Of a DNA stretch of 64,000 nt, positions 53,492 through 61,877 are shown piece by piece (within the stretch, counting starts at the first letter, position 1; each line of letters begins with the position of its first letter). Both the position numbers and the translations under genes were made by a program. A model generated the notes under the pieces. The model was not told the origin of the DNA, ran no database searches, and saw only the letters and a program-made list of their open reading frames with translations. Origin of the DNA: Aliivibrio finisterrensis (lineage in GTDB: Bacteria; Pseudomonadota; Gammaproteobacteria; Enterobacterales; Vibrionaceae); the NCBI RefSeq assembly GCF_008933155.1, contig NZ_WBVP01000004.1, forward strand, positions 124,001-188,000, read 5' to 3'.

Positions 53492-54880
53492 ATGTTTAAG
53501 CCAGAACTACTTTCGCCTGCGGGCAGCCTTAAAAATATGCGTTATGCGTTTGCCTACGGTGCAGATGCCGTTTATGCAGGCCAGCCACGTTACAGCCTTC
53601 GTGTTCGTAACAACGAATTCAACCATGAAAACCTAGAAATCGGCATTAACGAAGCGCACGCGCAAGGTAAAAAACTGTATGTGGTATGTAATATCCAACC
53701 ACATAACTCAAAGTTAAAAACCTTCATTCGTGATTTAGAGCCAATCGTTGCTATGGGCCCTGACGCATTAATCATGTCAGATCCTGGTTTAATCATGATG
53801 GTTCGTGAAGCTTTCCCAGAAGTAGTTATTCACCTGTCAGTTCAAGCTAACGCCGTTAACTGGGCGACAGTTAAATTCTGGTCTACTCAAGGTGTTGAGC
53901 GTGTGATCTTATCTCGTGAATTATCACTAGAAGAAATTGAAGAGATCCGTGAACACTGTCCTGATACAGAACTAGAAATTTTTGTACACGGTGCATTATG
54001 CATGGCGTACTCTGGTCGCTGCTTGCTTTCTGGTTACATGAACAAGCGTGATCCGAACCAAGGTACATGTACTAATGCATGTCGTTGGGAATACAAAGCT
54101 GAAGAAGCGAAAGAAGATGAAAATGGTCAAATCGTTGAAGCTAATCCAACGGGTGTTGAGATCCAAGACGTGGAAGTTCAAAATGAGCGCCCAGACAACA
54201 CACTAGGCTTAGGTAAACCGACGGATGAGGTAGTTCTTCTTTCTGAAGCACACCGTCCAGAAGAGAAGATGGCAGCATTTGAAGACGAGCATGGTACTTA
54301 CATCATGAACTCTAAAGATCTTCGTGCTATCCAACACGTAGAACGTCTAACTAAGATGGGGGTTCACTCTCTTAAAATTGAAGGTCGTACTAAGTCTTTC
54401 TACTACTGTGCACGTACTGCGCAAGTTTATCGTAAAGCGATTGATGATGCGGTTGCAGGTAAACCATTTGATGAAAGCCTAATGGGTACGCTAGAGAGCC
54501 TAGCTCACCGTGGTTACACAGAAGGTTTCCTACGTCGTCATACACACGATGCATACCAAAACTACGATTACGGTTACTCTATCTCTGATTCTCAACAATT
54601 CGTTGGTGAGTTCACAGGTAAACGCCGCGGTGATTTAGCGGAAGTTGATGTTAAGAATAAATTCTTAGTCGGTGACTCTGTAGAGATCATGACACCACAA
54701 GGTAACCTGACACTGACTCTAGATGTAATGGAAAACCGTAAGAGTGAAGCTGTTGATGAAGCAAAAGGCAATGGTCACTTTGTCTTCATTCCTGTTCCTG
54801 CAAACGTTGATCTAGAATACGGCCTGCTAATGCGTAACTTACACACGGGTGAAGATACTCGTAACCCACACGGCAAGTAA
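53492..54880 (+). CDS. trhP: tRNA 5-hydroxyuridine biosynthesis protein TrhP (U32 family)
   Basis: This is YegQ/TrhP, a peptidase-U32-fold protein needed for hydroxylation of uridine 34 in tRNA, a step known in E. coli to depend on prephenate and iron-sulfur biogenesis. The 462-residue sequence shows ELLSPAGSLKNMRYAF, GADAVYAGQPRYSLR, the U32 signature region EIFVHGALCMAYSGRC, and Cys residues at NKRDPNQGTCTNACRW likely to bind a cluster. It ends 3 bp before a ferredoxin gene, so the two are coupled. Confidence 0.93.
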   Translation: MFKPELLSPAGSLKNMRYAFAYGADAVYAGQPRYSLRVRNNEFNHENLEIGINEAHAQGKKLYVVCNIQPHNSKLKTFIRDLEPIVAMGPDALIMSDPGLIMMVREAFPEVVIHLSVQANAVNWATVKFWSTQGVERVILSRELSLEEIEEIREHCPDTELEIFVHGALCMAYSGRCLLSGYMNKRDPNQGTCTNACRWEYKAEEAKEDENGQIVEANPTGVEIQDVEVQNERPDNTLGLGKPTDEVVLLSEAHRPEEKMAAFEDEHGTYIMNSKDLRAIQHVERLTKMGVHSLKIEGRTKSFYYCARTAQVYRKAIDDAVAGKPFDESLMGTLESLAHRGYTEGFLRRHTHDAYQNYDYGYSISDSQQFVGEFTGKRRGDLAEVDVKNKFLVGDSVEIMTPQGNLTLTLDVMENRKSEAVDEAKGNGHFVFIPVPANVDLEYGLLMRNLHTGEDTRNPHGK

Positions 54881-54883
54881 GTA

Positions 54884-55138
54884 ATGGCGTTATTGATCAA
54901 TAAAAAATGCATTAACTGCGACATGTGTGAACCTGAGTGTCCAAACGAAGCAATCAGTATGGGTGATGAGATTTACGAAATTAATCCAGACCTTTGTACT
55001 GAATGTAAAGGCCACTATGATGCGCCAACGTGTCAGTCAGTTTGCCCTATCAGTAACTGCGTTATTTCAGATCCAAACAACGTAGAAACAGATGAAGAGT
55101 TATTAGAAAAATTCGTTAAGCTTCAAGGCCTAGCGTAA
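54884..55138 (+). CDS. yfhL: YfhL-family 2[4Fe-4S] ferredoxin
   Basis: This 84-residue ferredoxin has two cluster motifs: CINCDMCEPECP near residues 9-20, and CTECKGHYDAPTCQSVCP near 38-55, the second with the long loop typical of the YfhL/Alvin ferredoxins. The sequence is close to E. coli YfhL. It begins 3 bp after trhP, which suggests that it supplies electrons or clusters to TrhP or to a related oxidation step (inference). A terminator follows. Confidence 0.93.
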   Translation: MALLINKKCINCDMCEPECPNEAISMGDEIYEINPDLCTECKGHYDAPTCQSVCPISNCVISDPNNVETDEELLEKFVKLQGLA

Positions 55139-55168
55139 TAATCTCTAATCACCTGATCTGATCTAAAT

Positions 55169-55209
55169 AAAAACGCCCAGCGATATCACTATCTCTGGGC
55201 GTTTTTTAT
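55169..55209. terminator. Terminator after yfhL
   Basis: The stem AAAACGCCCAG/CTGGGCGTTTT with a loop of about 14 nt is followed by T; the A-run on the other side lets it also serve the converging gene. Confidence 0.85.
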
Positions 55210-55238
55210 TTCAGTAACTTGTAACATCAAGTAGTTGT

Positions 55239-56333
55239 TTACTTTTTCACAAGACCATACGGTTTACTTTTAAATACCTTTGGTTCATTTTGAATCGTCG
55301 GTGCGGCATGTGGCGTTTGCCAATCGAGTAACATTATCGCTAATACATTACGGTGCTCACCATCAGTTAAATCAGTACTGTTTGATGTTGATGGCACCAT
55401 ATTCTTCTCACGGTTAATCGCATCTTGAATGTGTTTTTGCGTTTTATACACCACAGGATCATCTTCTAACCCTGCCAATAAGAAGGTAATTCCGACTTCT
55501 GAAATAATGTCTTCTTTTGATCTCTTTAAGATCGTATCTATGTTATTACGCAGATAATCATATATCCATTGATGATCAGACTCTTTTAGGGGGTATTGAT
55601 AATATTGAGAGTCGGCTAATAAAATATGCGTTAAGCCATAGATTTTATTGCCATACTGCTGCTTAGAAAGCGCTGCATCTTTATTATCTGGGTAGGCTAA
55701 TTTGAATGCTTCAACAAACTCATCAACCACGTCCTGCTCACCTAATTGACGTAACCAATAAACTTGGTTCGCTAGCTGAGCTGCCCATGCTTTAATCATC
55801 GCTTCATCAGTCGCGTATTTTTTAAAATCATAACGACGGATAATTTCTCGCAACTGTTTATCGTTACGATGCTTTAAACCATATTCATTAGCACGAGCCA
55901 TTGAGCCAAGTAAATCCACACCAAGATAGAAATACTCAGGCATATTTTTTGTCGCTTGGTAACGTAAAGTACTACGAATGTCTGTGTCATCAACATAGCT
56001 ACTTAATCGCTTTTGAGCATAGATATCTATTTGTTCGGGCGTATGAATTTCCGAAGAGAATTGATTAAGTCGACTTGCCACTCGCGCCATATCAGACCAA
56101 ACCGCCGCTGAATATTTAGAGTCCATGGTTTGACGATACATTCGTAAACCATAGTGGCCAGCTTTAAATGCCGATAAAGTATAGAGTTGGGTTTCATAAG
56201 TATGACGAATAGACGCCGCATCCTGCTTGAAGCTTGGTACTGTTTTTCCACCTTGCATGATTTCTGCATTAGCAGAAGATAAACCAAATAATAAAACAAT
56301 AAACAGTAATAATGTCCGTTTAACTAACACCAT
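55239..56333 (-). CDS. Exported protein of unknown function (possibly DUF3541)
   Basis: This 364-residue protein has a signal peptide (hydrophobic 8-20, cleavage after SANA). The mature part is mostly alpha-helical, with many aromatic and charged residues and no Cys pair or recognisable catalytic motif. The most distinctive stretches are YFYLGVDLLGSMARANEYGLKHR (split as YFYLGVDLLG and SMARANEYGLKHR), EVGITFLLAGLEDDPV and GEHRNVLAIMLLDWQ. It recalls a Vibrio family of unknown function (perhaps DUF3541), but I am unsure. It is monocistronic between two terminators. Confidence 0.7.
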   Translation of the reverse strand: MVLVKRTLLLFIVLLFGLSSANAEIMQGGKTVPSFKQDAASIRHTYETQLYTLSAFKAGHYGLRMYRQTMDSKYSAAVWSDMARVASRLNQFSSEIHTPEQIDIYAQKRLSSYVDDTDIRSTLRYQATKNMPEYFYLGVDLLGSMARANEYGLKHRNDKQLREIIRRYDFKKYATDEAMIKAWAAQLANQVYWLRQLGEQDVVDEFVEAFKLAYPDNKDAALSKQQYGNKIYGLTHILLADSQYYQYPLKESDHQWIYDYLRNNIDTILKRSKEDIISEVGITFLLAGLEDDPVVYKTQKHIQDAINREKNMVPSTSNSTDLTDGEHRNVLAIMLLDWQTPHAAPTIQNEPKVFKSKPYGLVKK

Positions 56334-56450
56334 GTCAACTCTCTCATCTATTAAGAAGCTAAAAACATAATTGGTTACATAATAAACGAGAAGTATAAGT
56401 AACGGTCAAAAAGGTGTAAATAAACCGTGCTTTATCATTTGTTTTTGGCA

Positions 56451-56491
56451 TAAAAAAAACCTAATGATATAAAAGTAATATCATTAGGTTT
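56451..56491 (-). terminator. Terminator after dnaJ
   Basis: A 13-bp perfect stem (AACCTAATGATAT/ATATCATTAGGTT) with a 7-nt loop is followed on the minus strand by eight T. Confidence 0.92.
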
Positions 56492-56515
56492 CAATTTATT
56501 CGTTGAGCAATAAAC

Positions 56516-57658
56516 TTATTTAGTTAAATCATCAAAGAAGTTTTTTACACCAGATAAGAAACCTTCAGATTTCGGATTGTGCTTTTTCGCATCTTTCCCA
56601 TCAAAAGATTCTTGGAATTCTTGAAGAAGCTCTTTTTGACGCTTAGTCAGTTTAACTGGAGTTTCAACAATCAGTTTAACGATTAAGTCACCAGCACTGT
56701 GCGTACGAACGCCTTTAACACCCTTACCACGCATACGGAACATACGGCCCGTCTGTGTTTCTAGTGGCACTTTTAGGCTTACGCGACCATCAAGAGTAGG
56801 AACTTCAACTTCACCACCTAATGCCGCCATCGTAAAGCTTACTGGCACTTCACAGTATAAGTTGTTGCCGTCACGCTCAAAGATATTATGTTCTTTCACG
56901 TGTACTTGTACGTATAGATCGCCTGCTGGAGCGCCGTGTTCTCCAGCTTCACCTTCGCCAGATAAACGAATGCGATCACCAGTATCAACCCCTGATGGGA
57001 TCTTAACATTAAGCGTTTTCGTCTTTTGAACGCGACCTTCACCATGACAAGAGTTACATGGGTCTTTAATGATTTTGCCTTTACCGTGACAAGTAGGACA
57101 AGCTTGCTGTACCGCAAAGAAACCTTGACGCATTTGTACTTGGCCGTGGCCATGACAAGTGCTACACGTTGATGAAGAAGTGCCTTTCTTAGCACCAGTA
57201 CCTTCACATGGGTCACAAGAAACTAATGTTGGTACTTCAATCTCTTTATCACAACCACGAACCGCTTCTTCTAGCGTAAGTTCCATGTTGTAACGTAAAT
57301 CTGAACCGCGTTGTGCACGTTGTTGACCACCGCCACGACGACCGCCACCAAAGATGTCACCAAACACATCACCAAAGATATCACCAAAGTCACCTTGACC
57401 GCCGCCGAAGCCGCCACCGCCCATACCACCTTGTTCAAAGGCTGCATGACCGTATTGATCATAAGCTGAACGTTTTTGAGCATCCGTTAAGATCTCATAC
57501 GCTACTTTTACTTCTTTAAACTTTTCTGGCGCTGTTTCATCACCCTGATTACGGTCAGGATGGAATTTCATTGCTAGACGTTTATAGGCTTTCTTAATAT
57601 CACGCTCTGAAGCATCGCGGCTTACACCTAATACTTCATATAAATCACGTTTAGACAT
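56516..57658 (-). CDS. dnaJ: Chaperone protein DnaJ
   Basis: DnaJ delivers unfolded clients to DnaK and stimulates its ATPase. The 380-residue protein has the J domain with HPD (KFHPDRNQG near residue 33), a Gly/Phe-rich linker (about 75-115, [11 protein letters not shown]), four CxxCxGxG zinc repeats (about 140-215), and the C-terminal substrate domain. It is separated from dnaK by 318 bp of highly structured DNA, in contrast to the short gap in E. coli, so its expression may be set separately. Confidence 0.97.
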   Translation of the reverse strand: MSKRDLYEVLGVSRDASERDIKKAYKRLAMKFHPDRNQGDETAPEKFKEVKVAYEILTDAQKRSAYDQYGHAAFEQGGMGGGGFGGGQGDFGDIFGDVFGDIFGGGRRGGGQQRAQRGSDLRYNMELTLEEAVRGCDKEIEVPTLVSCDPCEGTGAKKGTSSSTCSTCHGHGQVQMRQGFFAVQQACPTCHGKGKIIKDPCNSCHGEGRVQKTKTLNVKIPSGVDTGDRIRLSGEGEAGEHGAPAGDLYVQVHVKEHNIFERDGNNLYCEVPVSFTMAALGGEVEVPTLDGRVSLKVPLETQTGRMFRMRGKGVKGVRTHSAGDLIVKLIVETPVKLTKRQKELLQEFQESFDGKDAKKHNPKSEGFLSGVKNFFDDLTK

Positions 57659-57712
57659 GCTTTGGTCACCAATTCTTTTGATACTGCCGGCAGTGACACC
57701 ATTAGTATGAGT

Positions 57713-57764
57713 TCAATCTAGATAATTAGGATCAGCACAAACCGAAAGTGATTATCTAGATTGA
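57713..57764. repeat. 14-bp perfect inverted repeat upstream of dnaJ
   Basis: TCAATCTAGATAAT (57713-57726) and ATTATCTAGATTGA (57751-57764) are perfect complements separated by 24 bp. Part of the left arm (TAATTAGG, 57723-57730) can instead pair with CCTAATTA (57765-57772). A 12-bp palindrome ACTGCCGGCAGT lies nearer dnaJ (about 57683-57694). Confidence 0.6.
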
Positions 57765-57777
57765 CCTAATTACAAAT

Positions 57778-57811
57778 TTGCGGGCGGTAGAGAAAACTCC
57801 AACGCCCGCAA
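57778..57811 (-). terminator. GC-rich hairpin after dnaK, weak terminator
   Basis: The stem TTGCGGGCG/CGCCCGCAA with a 16-nt loop is followed on the minus strand only by AATTTGT. It is likely a leaky terminator or mRNA-stability element that lowers dnaJ relative to dnaK. Confidence 0.5.
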
Positions 57812-57879
57812 TATATTTTCAACGAAGAATTCTAATAAAAAACATCAGTTTCTAATTAGAAATAATTGTTGATTTATAA

Positions 57880-57963
57880 GCTAGAAAGTTTGAGTCCAAG
57901 GAGGAAGCGCGGAGTTTGCGAACGCAAATGAGCACTTCCGACACAGGAATCGAGCTTTCTAGC
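57880..57963. ncRNA. Multi-stem structured element between dnaK and dnaJ
   Basis: Three nested stems are visible: outer GCTAGAAAG/CTTTCTAGC (57880-57888 with 57955-57963), middle GGAAGCGC/GCACTTCC with one mismatch (57903-57910 with 57932-57939), and inner TTTGC/GCAAA around a 4-nt loop (57915-57928). It starts 14 bp after the dnaK stop. It could be an RNA element in the dnaK message or a member of a dispersed palindromic repeat family; the sequence alone cannot separate these. Confidence 0.55.
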
Positions 57964-57976
57964 GACTAAATCTCAA

Positions 57977-59881
57977 TTATTTGTCTTTAACTTCTTCAAA
58001 TTCAGCGTCAACAACATCATCTTCTTGCTTAGGTTGCTCACCCGCTTCAGCACCTTGTTGTGCTTGAGCTTTCTGTTGAGCGATTTCCATTAGCTTTTGT
58101 GCTGCTTGCATTAGCTCTTGAGTTTTCGCATCGATTGCTTCTTTATCATCACCTGACTTAACGCCTTCTAGTGCTGTAATTGCGGCTTCGATTTTTTCTT
58201 TCTCGTCAGCTGGAAGTGCATCGCCTGCTTCTTCGATTTGTTTTTTCGTACCGTGGATCATTTGATCCGCTTGGTTACGTGCTGTTACTAACTCTTCGAA
58301 CTTTTTGTCCGCGTCTTTGTTTGCTTCAGCTTCTTGTACCATTGCTTCGATTTCTTCGTCTGTTAGACCACCTGAAGCTTGGATTGTGATCTTCTGCTCT
58401 TTACCAGTCGATTTATCTTTTGCAGATACGTTTAGGATACCATCAGCATCTAGGTCGAATGTTACTTCGATTTGTGGCATGCCACGTGGTGCTGCTTGGA
58501 TACCTTCTAGGTTAAATTGACCTAGCGATTTGTTGTATGTCGCTTGCTTACGCTCACCTTGAAGTACGTGGATAGTTACCGCACTTTGGTTGTCTTCAGC
58601 AGTAGAGAACGTTTGATCCGCTTTTGTTGGGATTGTTGTGTTCTTCTCGATTAGCTTAGTCATTACGCCACCCATCGTTTCGATACCGAAAGACAGAGGA
58701 GTAACATCTAGTAGTAGAACGTCTTTAACGTCACCAGCTAATACACCACCTTGAACTGCAGCACCCATTGCTACTGCTTCATCAGGGTTCACGTCACGAC
58801 GTGCTTCTTTACCGAAGAATTCAGCTACTTTAGCTTGAACCATAGGCATACGTGTTTGACCACCAACTAGGATTACGTCAGTGATTTCGCCTACTGATAA
58901 ATCAGCATCAGCTAGAGCAACTTTTAGTGGCTCAAGCGTACGGACTACTAGGTCTTCAACTAGAGATTCTAGTTTTGCACGCGTCACTTTAACGTTCATG
59001 TGCTTAGGACCAGTCGCATCAGCAGTAACGTAAGGAAGGTTTACGTCAGTTTGTTGAGCTGAAGACAGTTCAATCTTCGCTTTTTCTGCTGCTTCTTTAA
59101 CACGTTGCATAGCAAGAGGATCAGTCTTAAGATCGATACCTTGCTCTTTTTTGAACTCATCTACTAAGTAGTTGATCATACGGTTATCGAAATCTTCACC
59201 ACCTAGGTGAGTGTCGCCGTTTGTCGCAAGAACTTCGAAAGTTTGCTCGCCATCAACGTTGTCGATTTCAATGATAGAAATATCGAATGTACCACCACCA
59301 AGGTCGTATACTGCGATAGTGCGATCGCCGCCTTTTTTGTCTAGACCGTAAGCTAATGCTGCTGCTGTTGGCTCGTTGATGATACGTTTAACATCAAGAC
59401 CTGCGATACGACCAGCATCTTTCGTTGCTTGACGTTGAGCATCGTTAAAGTAAGCTGGTACAGTAACTACTGCGCCAGTCACTTCTTCGCCTAGGAAATC
59501 TTCCGCTGTTTTCTTCATTTTCTTAAGAATTTCAGCAGAAACTTGAGGAGCAGCCATTTTTTGACCTTGCGCTTCTACCCAAGCATCACCGTTATCAGCT
59601 TTAACGATTTTATATGGCATGATTTGGATATCACGTTGAACTTCTTCGTCTTCAAAACGACGACCGATCAGACGCTTAATAGCAAATAATGTATTTTGTG
59701 GGTTAGTAATCGCTTGACGTTTAGCTGGCTGACCTACAAGAGTTTCGCCATCTGTGTATGCAATTACCGATGCCGTTGTACGTTCACCCTCTGCATTCTC
59801 TAAAATACGTGGCGTATCGCCATCTAAAACAGCAACACAAGAGTTAGTTGTACCTAAGTCAATACCAATGATCTTACCCAT
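57977..59881 (-). CDS. dnaK: Molecular chaperone DnaK (Hsp70)
   Basis: DnaK is the ATP-driven chaperone and also the sigma-32 anti-factor. The 634-residue sequence has the ATPase domain ([10 protein letters not shown] at the start, the phosphate loop DLGGGTFD near 195, and the adenosine motif VGGQTRMP near 340), the [14 protein letters not shown] substrate domain, and a helical lid with the C-terminal EEVKDK tail. A sigma-32 promoter is present upstream. It lies between grpE and dnaJ on the minus strand. Confidence 0.98.
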   Translation of the reverse strand: MGKIIGIDLGTTNSCVAVLDGDTPRILENAEGERTTASVIAYTDGETLVGQPAKRQAITNPQNTLFAIKRLIGRRFEDEEVQRDIQIMPYKIVKADNGDAWVEAQGQKMAAPQVSAEILKKMKKTAEDFLGEEVTGAVVTVPAYFNDAQRQATKDAGRIAGLDVKRIINEPTAAALAYGLDKKGGDRTIAVYDLGGGTFDISIIEIDNVDGEQTFEVLATNGDTHLGGEDFDNRMINYLVDEFKKEQGIDLKTDPLAMQRVKEAAEKAKIELSSAQQTDVNLPYVTADATGPKHMNVKVTRAKLESLVEDLVVRTLEPLKVALADADLSVGEITDVILVGGQTRMPMVQAKVAEFFGKEARRDVNPDEAVAMGAAVQGGVLAGDVKDVLLLDVTPLSFGIETMGGVMTKLIEKNTTIPTKADQTFSTAEDNQSAVTIHVLQGERKQATYNKSLGQFNLEGIQAAPRGMPQIEVTFDLDADGILNVSAKDKSTGKEQKITIQASGGLTDEEIEAMVQEAEANKDADKKFEELVTARNQADQMIHGTKKQIEEAGDALPADEKEKIEAAITALEGVKSGDDKEAIDAKTQELMQAAQKLMEIAQQKAQAQQGAEAGEQPKQEDDVVDAEFEEVKDK

Positions 59882-59971
59882 CAGGTTATCTCCAATTTAT
59901 CTATTTAAACTTACTCAAAACAACTTGAGTAAAGGTTGGGACTGAATCCCATAATTCATTCTATGAGTAAT

Positions 59972-60001
59972 AAATAAGGGCTCTAAATCACAATTCAAGG
60001 G
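59972..60001 (-). promoter_or_regulatory. Sigma-32 promoter of dnaK
   Basis: Minus strand: -35 CCCTTGAAT (60001-59993), a 13-bp spacer after CTTGAA, then -10 CCCTTATTT (59980-59972). This matches the heat-shock consensus CTTGAAA / CCCCAT-T with one poor base in the -10. Confidence 0.75.
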
Positions 60002-60035
60002 AAACAATAAAAAAAACTGTATTTTTTTTTCAAAA

Positions 60036-60070
60036 CAATAAAAAAGCGGCATCATCACTGAGACCGCTTA
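60036..60070 (-). terminator. Terminator after grpE
   Basis: On the minus strand AAGCGG and CCGCTT close a 14-nt loop, and six T follow. It is weaker than others here because the stem is short. Confidence 0.6.
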
Positions 60071-60105
60071 TAATTTAATCGCTAGATTGTTTAATACAAC
60101 CGCAA

Positions 60106-60690
60106 TTATTGAGCAACCATTACCATCGCTGGACGTAATACTTGTTCATTTAATGTGTAGCCTTTTTGCATCACGATCATAACAGTATTTGATTCGTGAT
60201 CTGGGCTTGCTTGCATACCAATTGCTTGATGAAGCTCTGGGTTAAACGCTTCACCCACAGGATTAATTACCGTTAAACCAAATTTTTCAATGGTAGAGAT
60301 AAATGTTTGTAGTGTTAGTTCTACACCCTCAAGCAGTGCTTTAGCCGCTTCACTTTCTTTATCACCGCTTTCTAATGCACGCTCTAAGTTATCAATAACA
60401 GGAAGCAATTCACCGGCAAATTTTTTCAAAGCAAATTTACGCGCCTTATCAATATCGCCTTCTGCACGACGGCGTACATTTTGCTCTTCTGCTTTAGCTC
60501 GTAATACTGCATCTTGATGCTCTTTAAGCTGCGCTTGGCTAGCAAGTAATGCCGCTTCTAATTCAGCAATTTTTGCTTCTTGGCTTTCTTCAGCCGTTTC
60601 ATTCCACTCAACATCTGCTTCTGAGCCTACTGCTTCAACATGCTCTTCCACTACTGCTTCTTCATTTACTTTATTTTCTTCGTTACTCAT
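60106..60690 (-). CDS. grpE: Nucleotide exchange factor GrpE
   Basis: GrpE dimers release ADP from DnaK and act as the thermosensor of the cycle. The 194-residue protein has an acidic N-terminus, a long coiled-coil helix (about 35-85), and the C-terminal beta-domain ([40 protein letters not shown], of which [14 protein letters not shown] is the family mark). It has its own sigma-32 promoter. It is next to dnaK-dnaJ here, while E. coli keeps it apart. Confidence 0.97.
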   Translation of the reverse strand: MSNEENKVNEEAVVEEHVEAVGSEADVEWNETAEESQEAKIAELEAALLASQAQLKEHQDAVLRAKAEEQNVRRRAEGDIDKARKFALKKFAGELLPVIDNLERALESGDKESEAAKALLEGVELTLQTFISTIEKFGLTVINPVGEAFNPELHQAIGMQASPDHESNTVMIVMQKGYTLNEQVLRPAMVMVAQ

Positions 60691-60785
60691 TACTGCTTCT
60701 CCAGAATGCTGATGACTAGCTATGTAAAGCGATCTTAATACAAACCAAGGCGTCGCTCTATACGCAAATTAAAACTTTGTCATTA

Positions 60786-60814
60786 TTATGGGGACTAAAT
60801 AAAGCGATTCAAGC
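60786..60814 (-). promoter_or_regulatory. Sigma-32 promoter of grpE
   Basis: Minus strand: -35 GCTTGAA (60814-60808), a 14-bp spacer, and -10 CCCCAT (60793-60788). It is an almost perfect heat-shock promoter, about 100 bp upstream of the grpE start and facing away from nadK. Confidence 0.85.
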
Positions 60815-60866
60815 ATAATAGTACGAATTGTAACATTTGTTCCCCATTTCATGATGGATGATAGAT

Positions 60867-61751
60867 ATGAAAACACATTTTAACGTTATCGCCATTATTG
60901 GTAAGCCAAGAGATCCAAGTGCAATAAAAACCCATTTAGCTCTCTATACTTGGCTAACTAAGCTAAATTACTCAGTATTATTAGATGATCGCCTACGTGA
61001 AGCTTTGCCCGATATTGCTGATGAATGCTTCAAACATTTATTGGTTTTAGGAGAAAAAGCAGATCTCGCTATTGTTGTTGGTGGTGACGGTAATATGCTT
61101 GGGGCTGCTCGAGTGTTATCTCGTTTCGACATATCTGTCATTGGTGTGAATCGTGGGAACCTTGGTTTCTTAACCGATCTAGACCCTGATAATTTTGAAG
61201 AGCCATTAACCGCAGTTCTCAATGGTGAATTCGTTAAAGAAGAACGTTTCTTACTCGAAGCGGAAGTACATCGTCACGGCCAGGTAAAGAGTCACAACTC
61301 CGCCTTTAATGAGGTGGTACTCCACCCAGGTCAAGTCGCACATATGATCGAATTTGAAGTCTATATTGATGATAGCTTTGCTTTCTCTCAGCGTTCAGAT
61401 GGTCTCATTATTTCGACACCAACAGGGTCAACCGCTTATTCACTCTCTGGTGGCGGTCCAATTCTGTCACCAAACCTAAACGCTATCTCTATAGTCCCTA
61501 TGTTTCCACATACGCTTTCAAGCCGCCCACTGGTGGTTGAAGGAAGACGTCATATTAAACTTTTCATCTCCCCTGATAATCGCAGTGCACTTGAAGTCAG
61601 CTGTGATGGACAGATATCTCTACCAGTAAGCCCGGGAGACGAGGTCCATATTTATCAAAGTCCAAATAAGCTAAAACTCATTCATCCGAAAGATTATAGC
61701 TACTATCATGTACTTAGAAATAAACTAGGTTGGTCTAGTAAACTCTTCTAG
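60867..61751 (+). CDS. nadK: NAD kinase
   Basis: NadK phosphorylates NAD to NADP. The family motifs are [11 protein letters not shown] (with the catalytic Asp) near residue 70, the conserved [13 protein letters not shown], and [18 protein letters not shown] chose the ATG at 60867 ([10 protein letters not shown], 294 aa), which fits the E. coli start; an ATG three codons earlier is also in frame. It is divergent from grpE and followed by recN, the same grpE-nadK-recN-bamE order as in E. coli. Confidence 0.97.
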   Translation: MKTHFNVIAIIGKPRDPSAIKTHLALYTWLTKLNYSVLLDDRLREALPDIADECFKHLLVLGEKADLAIVVGGDGNMLGAARVLSRFDISVIGVNRGNLGFLTDLDPDNFEEPLTAVLNGEFVKEERFLLEAEVHRHGQVKSHNSAFNEVVLHPGQVAHMIEFEVYIDDSFAFSQRSDGLIISTPTGSTAYSLSGGGPILSPNLNAISIVPMFPHTLSSRPLVVEGRRHIKLFISPDNRSALEVSCDGQISLPVSPGDEVHIYQSPNKLKLIHPKDYSYYHVLRNKLGWSSKLF

Positions 61752-61803
61752 TGTTATCGATTAATAACAGATAAGCCACTCACAAAAAATTTAAATTCAC
61801 TTT

Positions 61804-61843
61804 ACTGTATAAAGAAACAGTATATACTGTTTCTTTATACAGT
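61804..61843. promoter_or_regulatory. Perfect 40-bp palindrome holding two LexA boxes, recN promoter
   Basis: The 40 bases read the same on both strands. Each arm contains one LexA box of the form CTG-N10-CAG (61805-61820 and 61827-61842). A -35-like TTTACT (61801-61806) and a -10 TATACT (61823-61828) with a 16-bp spacer overlap both boxes, so bound LexA would block polymerase. recN is a strong SOS gene with two LexA boxes in E. coli as well. Confidence 0.88.
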
Positions 61844-61877
61844 GTTTTTAGTGTTTGAATTTCGCAGAGAATGGCTT

